A DNA stretch of 17,500 nucleotides from Stramonita haemastoma (taxonomy: Eukaryota > Mollusca > Gastropoda > Neogastropoda > Muricidae): assembly GCA_030674155.1 (NCBI GenBank), contig CM060317.1, forward strand, positions 90,675,655 to 90,693,154, in the 5' to 3' direction. Positions within the stretch are counted from its first letter, which is position 1; every line of letters starts with the position of its first letter. Both the position numbers and the translations under genes were made by a program. Below the pieces are notes generated by a model that had not been told where the DNA came from, ran no database searches, and worked only from the letters and a program-made list of their open reading frames with translations. Below are positions 10,411 to 17,500 of the stretch, in pieces.

Positions 10411-10851
10411 GCGTGTGATGTAGTCTTCTGATAGTGCAGTGACTCCAGTGTGTGATGTAGTCTTCTGATAGTGCAGTGACTCCAGTGTGTGATGTAGTCT
10501 TCTGATAGTGCAGTGACTCCAGTGTGTGATGTAGTCTTCTGATAGTGCAGTGACTCCAGTGTGTGATGTAGTCTTCTGATAGTGCAGTGACTCCAGTGTG
10601 TGATGTAGTCTTCTGATAGTGCAGTGACTCCAGTGTGTGATGTAGTCTTCTGATAGTGCAGTGACTCCAGTGTGTGATGAAGTCTTCTGATAGTGCAGTG
10701 ACTCCAGTGTGTGATGAAGTCTCCTGATAGTGCAGTGACTCCAGTGTGTGATGTAGTCTTCTGATAGTGCAGTGACTCCAGTGTGTGATGAAGTCTTCTG
10801 ATAGTGCAGTGACTCCAGTGTGTGATGAAGTCTTCTGATAGTGCAGTGACT
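10411..10851. repeat. 37-bp minisatellite, twelve units
   Basis: Repeat unit gtgtgtgatgtagtcttctg followed by atagtgcagtgactcca. The gatg landmark recurs every 37 bp without a single slip from 10417 to 10824. Variation is nearly limited to one T/A site (gatgtag versus gatgaag) and one T/C (cttctg versus ctcctg). The A variant clusters in the later units. No unit contains a stop codon in the three minus-strand frames, so a 167-codon frame spans it. Since 37 is not divisible by 3, that frame reads the unit in three phases in rotation and is not evidence of a protein. Confidence 0.98.
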
Positions 10852-10959
10852 TACACAGGACACAGTGCAGTCCTCACATTGTCACTTCCCCCTGGCCTAA
10901 AGTTCTGTTGTCAGTGATTGCTGTAAGCAAAATGTTAAGTTTTATGATCATTATCAAAA
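10852..10959. other. Short unique spacer
   Basis: No feature recognised between the two arrays. Confidence 0.5.
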
Positions 10960-11125
10960 TAGTATGCTTGAAATATTAAGGCTTACATCCAAATGGTATT
11001 CTTGAAATATTATGGCTTACATCCAAATGCTATTCTTGAAATAGTAAGGCTTACATCCGAATGTTATTATTTGAAATATTATGGCTTACATCCATATCCA
11101 AATGTTACTCTTTAAAATGTTGTGA
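10960..11125. repeat. 34-bp tandem repeat, about five diverged units
   Basis: The marker ttgaaata occurs at 10968, 11002, 11036 and 11071 (intervals 34, 34, 35), with a diverged ttaaaat near 11112. Units share tggcttacatccaaatg and a tattctt segment. Divergence is higher than in the neighbouring 37-bp array. Confidence 0.9.
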
Positions 11126-11204
11126 TTGTCGTCACCCTTGACAAACTTGTAGCACAACAACGTGCACTCTTCTATATAGGAGAGGAAAATGTTCTGAAGA
11201 CATC

Positions 11205-11450
11205 CAACCGCCATGGTGCACCGGTTAACGCCTTCAATGACGAGCTGAAAGATTGTGGGTTCCAGTCTCATAGGGATTGTTCTGACTCTGGCCGGCTCCT
11301 TCCCTGAGTGAGATTGCTATGGGCTGATTGTGCAAACTAAGACCCCAGTGTTCCGCATCACCCACTTCATTCACAGGACCAGTCTGGGCATGGTAATGCG
11401 GAGAGATCGAAATGAACGGCATGGGAAAAGCAGGACAGGAACATCACAAA
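11205..11450 (+). mobile_element. Third tRNA-like SINE element (family uncertain)
   Basis: The sequence ccgccatggtgcaccggtta carries an A-box-like tggtgcaccgg (11214-11224, one departure). After a normal spacing of about 33 bases comes a B-box-like ggttccagtct (11258-11268). The sequence continues without similarity to family 1. The right limit near 11450 is a guess placed before a change in composition. It could instead be a decayed tRNA gene relic. No target-site duplication or tail repeat was identified. Confidence 0.45.
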
Positions 11451-11665
11451 AGATTAGGCAGTCACAAATCTATTAAAAAAAGAATCCTCTGAGGTCAGAT
11501 GATGACTGCCTATATCTCGAGATACATGAAAACAGAACACAGGGATACCTACCCAAGATACTTAAAACCAGCCCTGCAAACAAACTTCATCCAGTGTAGG
11601 CATTCAATCACACAGTGATTTCCAGGTGAGAGGAGTGACCCCAGGGTGTTTTTCTGGGGAACACG

Positions 11666-11681
11666 CAACAACAGCAACAGC

Positions 11682-11716
<35 letters not shown>

Positions 11717-11717
11717 A
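11666..11717. repeat. (CAA)n microsatellite
   Basis: CAA/CAG triplets, with CAG interruptions in the first third and about 13 pure CAA units after them, ending in aaaagg. Confidence 0.95.
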
Positions 11718-11784
11718 AGGCAGAGATGCCATCCTAATGTCTTCCTAATTTTTATGCAGTATGAAAACTCTGGGATCTGAGGAG

Positions 11785-12085
11785 TTCAGTACTGCAGTGG
11801 TTAGAGCGTTGGCCTCGTGACGTGAAGTGATTTGACGGCGAGGGTTTGAGTTCTGCTGTAGTCCCCGTCCGCCCCACCCCCACCCCTTTCTAGAGGGATG
11901 AGAGTTATAATATAACAATACTATTGGTTCACTTTCCTACAAGGTCTTTGGATGGGACATGAACTGAGATCCCGTGCATCCACACACGTCTAGCGTTTAA
12001 CCCTGATCTACATGTAAACTCCATTGACTTTGTATGAATGGCAGGTAGGTCAGCTATGGCTGGTGGTATGGATGACATGAGCATA
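11785..12085 (+). mobile_element. SINE family 1, copy D
   Basis: The head is tactgcagtggttagagcg with an A-box-like tactgcagtgg (11790-11800). The B box, ggtttgagttc (11843-11853), carries a CpG-decay-type change (TTCGA to TTTGA). After a C-rich expansion (11869-11887) come ttcactttcc, gtctttggatgggacatgaa, ctgagatcccgtgc and cacacacgt. The end block is gtaggtcagctatggc...ggtatggatgacatga, matching copies A and B. The element has diverged but keeps the block order. Confidence 0.62.
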
Positions 12086-12504
12086 TACCCAGTATGCAAC
12101 CTGTGACTACCTTTGGGAGGAAAGGGCTCCGCCATGTTGCCCTTGCCAAAGACACTGGCTGAAGTTTTCAGTTCAGTGTGGCGGCTCCTCTGACCCTCAT
12201 GCAGGAGAAGAAGAAGTCAGCCCAGTCATGTGGCACACAGTCATCACTGGCTTGGAAATCCCCTCCCTCTTCTGTCCTAAGCTGGATTTTGCCCTAAAGT
12301 GGACAAGCTCGACGGAGATCAGAAGTGATCTTTTGGTCTGGAAACTTTCTGTGACCCCCCCCCCCCCCCCAACTTTCTTTTTTCCTTCACCAGGTGGGCT
12401 GCCAATGTACAGATATAAATTGTAAGACAAACGATTCAAAATCTGGCAACTCCTCTTGTCTTTGTGAGTGTGCCAGTTGGGTAAAATAAGAGATTATTCT
12501 GGAA
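12086..12504. other. Unique sequence with poly-C run
   Basis: No gene recognised. A run of 16 C lies at 12355-12370, flanked by T-rich sequence. The overlapping short frames on both strands pass through that homopolymer and have no domain. Confidence 0.55.
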
Positions 12505-12705
12505 AGTTAGGTAGTAATCGTTTTACTTTTGCAGTCTCAACTGAGTTTTTATTTGTGCGATTTCGTTTAATTGCCATTTTTTGGGCATGTGTTTTCATGT
12601 GTGTTGATAGAAAACTATGATCTAAGGAATTTAAAAATAATTTGTGGTTACTCTGACCAGGTTTGCCTGGTTAAATGTCTTAATCTAGTTAACGACAAGA
12701 ACCCC
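12505..12705 (+). repeat. Second copy of the AT-rich module seen in SINE copy C
   Basis: Landmarks match 8628-8863 in order: gttaggta, ttttacttttgca, actgagttttt, gtgttgatagaaaa, ctgaccaggtttgc and taacgacaagaac. Here no tRNA-like head precedes it. Downstream, accccttttaagg-acacc and ggtgatgacacac loosely resemble the attttgccacacc and ggatgacaaca blocks of SINE family 1, so this may be a 5'-truncated copy of the same composite element. Confidence 0.52.
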
Positions 12706-13138
12706 TTTTAAGGACACCCCACCTTTCTGTCTGACTGACACAGCTCTGGTGATGACACACTGTCTAATACCACTCTCTGTACTGTGTCATCTCTGTGCAT
12801 GCCCCGCTATGATAGGATAGGATCCGTGTCCCTTTTCTCCTGCAGTAATATCTCCACAATGAAGGGATGACCCGTGTCTGTGCCTGTGTACAGTAATAAT
12901 TATCTCCACAATGAAGGGGCGGTCACGTGTAGTAGGTCTGTAAAGAGCAGGGAGAGCTTCCCTTGCATTCGTTGCCCTTGTTCTCTGTCCCTTGGAGTTC
13001 TCTTCAGGCAAGTTTCTGAACAAACAAAAAGGTGGATGCAATGAAATCTTTGCTGGGTTAGCACATTTACGAAAAGGGAAACCTTGTACTTTAATTCAGT
13101 GTGGTAATTTAATTCGGTGTGGTTTTAGGAAAGACCTG
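12706..13138. other. Mostly unique sequence with a 52-bp duplication
   Basis: The segment cagtaat-tatctccacaatgaaggg occurs twice, with tctcc at 12851 and 12903, giving a 52-bp period (12843-12931). The rest holds no gene that I recognise. Confidence 0.7.
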
Positions 13139-15142
13139 CATTAATTTTCTGCTGGTAGCTTTCTCCCATCAATCTGCTAGTTGTCTGCATTTCTGCTGGT
13201 AACTTTCTCTCTTGAGTCTGCTAGTTGTCTGCATTTCTGCTGGTAGCTTTCTCCCATCAATCTGCTAGTTGTCTGCATTTCTGCTGGTAACTTTCTCTCT
13301 TCAGTCTGCTAGTTGTCTGCATTTCTGCTGGTAGCTTTCTCCCATCAATCTGCTAGTTGTCTGCATTTCTGCTGGTAGCTTTCTCTCTTCAGTCTGCTAG
13401 TTCAGTTGTCTGCATTTCTGCTGGTAGCTTTCTCCCATCAGTCTGCTAGTTCAGTGGTCTGCATTTCTGCTGGTAGCTTTTTTCTCTTCAGTCTGCTAGT
13501 TCAGTTGTCTGCATTTCTGCTGGTAGCTTTCTCTCTTCAGTCTGCTAGTTGTCTGCATTTCTGCTGGTAGCTTTCTCTCTTCAGTCTGCTAGTTGTCTGC
13601 ATTTCTGCTGGTAGCTTTCTCTCTTCAGTCTGCTAGTTGTCTGCATTTCTGCTGGTAGCTTTCTCTCTTCAGTCTGCTAGTTGTCTGCATTTCTGCTGGT
13701 AGCTTTCTCTCTTCAGTCTGCTAGTTGTCTGCATTTCTGCTGGTAGCTTTCTCTCTTCAGTCTGCTAGTTGTCTGCATTTCTGCTGGTAGCTTTCTCCCA
13801 TCAATCTGCTAGTTGTCTGCATTTCTGCTGGTAGCTTTCTCCCATCAGTCTGCTAGTTCAGTTGTCTGCATTTCTGCTGGTAGCTTTCTCTCTTCAGTCT
13901 GCTAGTTGTCTGCATTTCTGCTGGTAGCTTTCTCCCATCAATCTGCTAGTTGTCTGCATTTCTGCTGGTAGCTTTCTCTCTTCAGTCTGCTAGTTCAGTT
14001 GTCTGCATTTCTGCTGGTAGCTTTCTCTCTTCAGTCTGCTAGTTGTCTGCATTTCTGCTGGTAGCTTTCTCCCATCAATCTGCTAGTTGTCTGCATTTCT
14101 GCTGGTAGCTTTCTCTCTTCAGTCTGCTAGTTCAGTTGTCTGCATTTCTGCTGGTAGCTTTCTCCCATCAGTCTGCTAGTTCAGTGGTCTGCATTTCTGC
14201 TGGTAGCTTTTTTCTCTTCAGTCTGCTAGTTCAGTTGTCTGCATTTCTGCTGGTAGCTTTTCTCTCTTCAGTCTGCTAGTTCAGTTGTCTGCATTTCTGC
14301 TGGTAGCTTTCTCTCTTCAGTCTGCTAGTTCAGTTGTCTGCATTTCTGCTGGTAGCTTTCTCTCTTCAGTCTGCTAGTTCAGTTGTCTGCATTTCTGCTG
14401 GTAGCTTTTTTCTCTTCAGTCTGCTAGTTCAGTTGTCTGCATTTCTGCTGGTAGCTTTCTCTCTTCAGTCTGCTAGTTCAGTTGTCTGCATTTCTGTCTC
14501 TTCAGTCTGCTAGTTCAGTTGTCTGCATTTCTGCTGGTAGCTTTCTCTCTTCAGTCTGCTAGTTCAGTTGTCTGCATTTCTGTCTCTTCAGTCTGCTAGT
14601 TCAGTTGTCTGCATTTCTGCTGGTAGCTTTCTCTCTTCAGTCTGCTAGTTCAGTTGTCTGCATTTCTGTCTCTTCAGTCTGCTAGTTCAGTTGTCTGCAT
14701 TTCTGCTGGTAGCTTTCTCTCTTCAGTCTGCTAGTTCAGTTGTCTGCATTTCTGTCTCTTCAGTCTGCTAGTTCAGTTGTCTGCATTTCTGCTGGTAGCT
14801 TTCTCTCTTCAGTCTGCTAGTTCAGTTGTCTGCATTTCTGTCTCTTCAGTCTGCTAGTTCAGTTGTCTGCATTTCTGCTGGTAGCTTTCTCTCTTCAGTC
14901 TGCTAGTTCAGTTGTCTGCATTTCTGTCTCTTCAGTCTGCTAGTTCAGTTGTCTGCATTTCTGCTGGTAGCTTTCTCTCTTCAGTCTGCTAGTTGTCTGC
15001 ATTTCTGCTGGTAGCTTTTTTCTCTTCAGTCTGCTGGTTCAGTTGTCTGCATTTCTGCTGGTAGCTTTCTCTCTTCAGTCTGCTGGTTCAGTTGTCTGCA
15101 TTTCTGTCTCTTCAGTCTGGTAGTTCAGTTGTCTGCTGCATT
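13139..15142. repeat. 2-kb minisatellite of 44/49/37-bp units with higher-order structure
   Basis: The 44-bp base unit reads tctgctggtagctttctc, then ccatcaatc or tcttcagtc, then tgctagttgtctgcatt. A 49-bp form inserts five bases (ctagttcagttg). A 37-bp form lacks twelve bases (ctggtagctttc). In the left part (13150-13434) cccatcaa and ctctt units alternate, giving an 88-bp dimer (landmarks 13165, 13253, 13341). The middle is mainly 44-bp monomers of the tcttcag type. From 14443 to about 14970 a 49+37 dimer repeats every 86 bp exactly (short units at 14491, 14577, 14663, 14749, 14835, 14921). The total is about 43 units. The plus strand is strongly T/C-biased. Confidence 0.97.
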
Positions 15143-15693
15143 GGTGACTGTCCAGTCGGCATGAGAGTGGAGAGATGGCCGCTCAGGTGTCACAGTATCA
15201 AAATTTAATAACAAACACACATAACATCAACATGGCCTCGGTATAAACATCCCTGCTCATACTTGATTAATCTTAATCCTACAGGATCTTGAAGGTATAC
15301 ATCTGATGTCTGCGAATAACATATACAGTTTACACCACCGGGAAGAATTGTTCTTGTGCCTTCTCCGGCTTAACATTCTGGAGGTCGCCCAGAATGTGCA
15401 CTCTGACTCACTGATTCCACCTGGGAATCACCGTGAGATAGAAACTGCACACTGAGTGAGAAGTTTGCGTGTATGACTATTTTCAAGTACCTCGCCATAT
15501 AGGCAGCCATACTCTGACTTCAGAGGATTTTTTCTCCTTTAAAGGAGAGTGCCAGTTATGTTAAGAGCTTGTCATGGCTGAAGGCAAACTCAACACAACC
15601 TTTTCTTACCTAACAACATTTTATTGTAGGCCTTGGCAGCAAACTGACATTAGTAACTGACACAGTCTCTGGCCTGGGCCAGGGAAGAATGGT
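15143..15693. other. Unique sequence with three inverted repeats
   Basis: No gene recognised. Three perfect inverted repeats fall within 180 bp: acattctgg/ccagaatgt (15373-15397, 7-base loop), tgattcc/ggaatca (about 15411-15429, 5-base loop) and tctccttt/aaaggaga (15533-15548, no loop). The segment cctcgccatataggcagcc (about 15490-15508) seems familiar from repeats of marine molluscs, but I cannot verify this without a search. Confidence 0.5.
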
Positions 15694-15785
15694 AAACCCA
15701 CGATTGATTTAATGGTCAGGAGGATTTAGCATTAAATCTAAACCCGTGATTGATTTCATGGTCAGGAGGATTTGATATTAAATTA
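15694..15785. repeat. 46-bp direct duplication
   Basis: The sequence aaaccc-gattgattt-atggtcaggaggattt followed by attaaat occurs at 15694 and again 46 bp later, with a few substitutions. Confidence 0.88.
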
Positions 15786-16190
15786 TCACCATTCTGTCAG
15801 TCATCATAGAAATAGGACTGAAGATCCCAAGGGGGAAATAAAGTTGAAAGCAACGTTTGAATAGGAAACAGAAATAAAAATCGAAAATAAGAATATGAAA
15901 GTAACAATGCATACATACCTTGGAAAAAATAATCAGTATTACTATTTCACAAAGAATAGAAACCAATACTATTTAACCACAGACCATGCCAACAGCTACA
16001 AAAGGAACAAGGTAAACATGTTCCCGAGCTCTCCTGAACCCAACCTGAGGAAGGCAGGTCACATTGCAGGAGGAGAGGACAAGAGATGGACAGCACGGTG
16101 CAGCCCAGAATGGCAGACAGCCCAGATGCACACAGCTACAGAACCCTGACAGACCGGCAACCACATTGCGTGATGACATCCAGCAACACA
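15786..16190. other. Unique sequence, nothing recognised
   Basis: AT-rich at first (15786-15990), then more balanced. Open frames of up to 84 codons on both strands overlap one another and have no domain or repeated family signature. Confidence 0.5.
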
Positions 16191-16215
16191 TGGCATGGCA
16201 TGGCATGGCATGGCA
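16191..16215. repeat. (TGGCA)n pentamer, five units
   Basis: Five consecutive TGGCA pentamers ending in ctgagag. Confidence 0.95.
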
Positions 16216-16291
16216 CTGAGAGACACAAACAAGGACGAGGTTGGGCTGCTACAGAGGAGTACATCCTACAGTAGGTGGACAACGCCTTGGG

Positions 16292-16366
16292 TCATTCATT
16301 CATTCATTCATTCATTCATTCATTCATTCATTCATTCATTTATTGATTTATTCATTCATTCATTCA
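16292..16366. repeat. (TCAT)n microsatellite
   Basis: About twelve TCAT tetramers, interrupted by tatttgattta-type variants, then five more. The Ser/Phe/Ile/His frame across it is an artefact. Confidence 0.95.
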
Positions 16367-16399
16367 CAATGGCGAAATATAAAAAAGTGCAAAATGTAC

Positions 16400-16575
16400 A
16401 TAAATATATATATATACACCCGCGCGTGCGCGCATGCGTGCGCGTGTGTGTATGTGTGTGTGCGTGTGTGTGTGCGTGCGTGCGTGCGTGCGTGTGTTTT
16501 TTATTTTTATTTATTTATTTTATTCTTTTAAACCGAGGACAATGGGATAATGTGTGTGTGCGCGCGCTCGCGATT
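16400..16575. repeat. Compound AT / CG-TG / TTTA microsatellite
   Basis: The blocks in order are an AT run (16404-16416), a cgcgcgtgcgcgcatgcgtg block, TG with TGCG tetramers to 16497, T-rich TTTA (16498-16527), and, after a gap, gtgtgtgtgcgcgcgctcgc (16552-16571). The long alternating CG/TG block is strongly Z-DNA-prone. Confidence 0.93.
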
Positions 16576-16973
16576 GTGCACGTGTGGGTAATGTCATTTC
16601 TCCTGCCTTCAAACAAAATCCCCAGCAAAGGCAAAAGCTAAATCTGAACATTTCAGAATCCTTTCATCCAAACATCATGGTGCTAACTTTGCAAACTGTT
16701 CAAACTAATGATGAAGTCGTGATGTCGGCAGCACGGCGTAAAACAGTAATAGGTATCATGACCTTTCCCCGCTTTGGGCTGACGACTGTGTGGTTGGATG
16801 AATGCCTGCGCAGCCAGGGTGCATAAGTAATCAGAAGAGGCAGTGGAGAGGGAAAGGCGTGAGGTGGGGAAGAGGGGAGAAGGGAGGGAGAGGAGGGTAT
16901 GGGGGAGAGAACGGTCTCCATGTGCGCCTGGCTAGTCCTGGCAAAGCAAAGCAAAGTAAATGAGTGGAGTGCG

Positions 16974-17009
<36 letters not shown>

Positions 17010-17500
17010 CGCGTGTCGTAGTAGGCTTAGTAGTAGCGGCGGCAAGCTGGCAAACCAGCGAGAGAAAAAAGTATGTAGGGGGTAAGATAGAGAGCCTAAC
17101 AGGGGCCTTCTAGTCCCTCCCTTCTCACCCCCTCCCCCACTCCTTCCCCTCCAAGTCCCTCCATTTTTTTTCGCCCTCACTCTCTTCCCTCTACACACAC
17201 TCTCTCTCCCCAGTGAGACTAAACACCTGAAGTAAGGTGACAGGGAGCTGGGCTGGCTAGGGTTTGGGGTGCATGCAGTGGCAGTATTCACACAGCCAAC
17301 ACTCCCTGTTACTGGGCGCACACACACATCGCAGTCACACCCACCAAGTTTTCCAAACAGACTCCCCGCGACAGGAGTGTGAAGTGTCCCTGTGGCTTAG
17401 CGGGCACAACACAAGACAGCATCAAGGGGGAAACGTACGTCAGCCCGTGTGTCTTTCCTGCTGATTTTACAAGTTTTGGGACTTTTTTTTTGTTTTTGGA
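16576..17500. other. Unannotated right flank, purine/pyrimidine-skewed, possible gene-proximal region
   Basis: Blocks in order: ordinary sequence with several CpGs (16700-16820), G/A-rich strand (16840-16915), a GA microsatellite (16975-17005), a gcgtgtcg / gcggcggc CpG patch (17007-17045), a C/T-rich strand (17110-17210), then balanced sequence to the end. No frame looks like a protein. CpG patches and strand-skewed tracts can occur at animal promoters and first exons, but no TATA box, start codon with a defended exon, or unambiguous splice donor is visible. Confidence 0.35.
16975..17005. repeat. (GA)n microsatellite
   Basis: About fifteen GA dinucleotides, uninterrupted, ending in tccgcgcg. 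Confidence 0.95.

Noticed and set aside
10411..10851. CRISPR-like array of 37-bp repeats
   Set aside because: The units are directly contiguous with no spacers, and the context is eukaryotic repeat DNA without cas genes.
10360..10863. 167-codon minus-strand frame as a repeat protein gene
   Set aside because: It coincides with the 37-bp array and cycles through three phases of the same unit; no start context, domain or flanking exon supports it.
13139..15142. CRISPR or coding repeat region
   Set aside because: Units of 37, 44 and 49 bp abut without spacers, lengths are not in frame, and no cas genes exist.
16554..16826. 90-codon plus-strand frame extending out of a TG/CG repeat
   Set aside because: Its start lies in a microsatellite and the remainder shows no family signature.
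17393..17403. Perfect A-box match tggcttagcgg as a tRNA or SINE start
   Set aside because: No B box or tRNA fold follows within the expected distance; a single 11-base degenerate match can occur by chance.

Overview
The window looks like intergenic or intronic DNA from a repeat-rich animal genome. A marine mollusc, perhaps a gastropod, is my best guess. That guess rests on the tRNA-derived SINE-like elements, one of which ends in a TTTACC-type tail, on the long CA/CT/TCTG/ATTC microsatellites, and on the absence of bacterial gene organisation. It is a judgement from memory of such genomes, not a search result. I found no open reading frame that I can defend as a gene, and no reverse transcriptase, transposase, rRNA or canonical tRNA. 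The longer open frames are translations of tandem repeats or chance frames.

Layout. 1-149: end of a 62-bp tandem repeat. 150-1080: unique sequence. 1081-1298: compound CA/CT/CA/GCAC microsatellite. 1540-2562: four unrelated short tandem arrays in a row (about 70, 77, 63-68 and 19 bp). 3046-3237: 40-bp array. 3238-3537: minus-strand tRNA-derived SINE with a TTTACC tail. 4017-4268, 5262-5503, 8480-8930, 8970-9176 and 11785-12085: five copies of a second SINE family, on both strands. 5663-6085: 62-bp array fused to a tRNA-like head. 6340-7460: CA, CT and TCTG simple repeats, including a pyrimidine tract of about 430 bp. 7649-7992: 69-bp array with internal 34-bp short units. 9328-9493: GA/GACA repeat. 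9644-10312: 79-bp array. 10411-10851: 37-bp array of 12 units. 10960-11125: 34-bp array. 11205-11450: a third SINE-like element. 13139-15142: a 2-kb array with two different higher-order structures. 15143-15785: unique sequence with inverted repeats and a 46-bp duplication. 16191-16575: TGGCA, ATTC and CG/TG repeats. 16700-17500: purine-rich, CpG-containing sequence that could be upstream of a gene, though nothing proves this.

Two themes stand out. First, at least 14 different minisatellite families with unrelated units sit in 17.5 kb, several of them very homogeneous. At least one (5663-6085), and perhaps a second (10411-10851), directly abuts a tRNA-like SINE head, so SINE insertions may have seeded arrays. 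Second, one SINE family appears modular: a shared head and a shared tail flank different middle segments. One of those middles (8628-8863) recurs at about 12505-12705.
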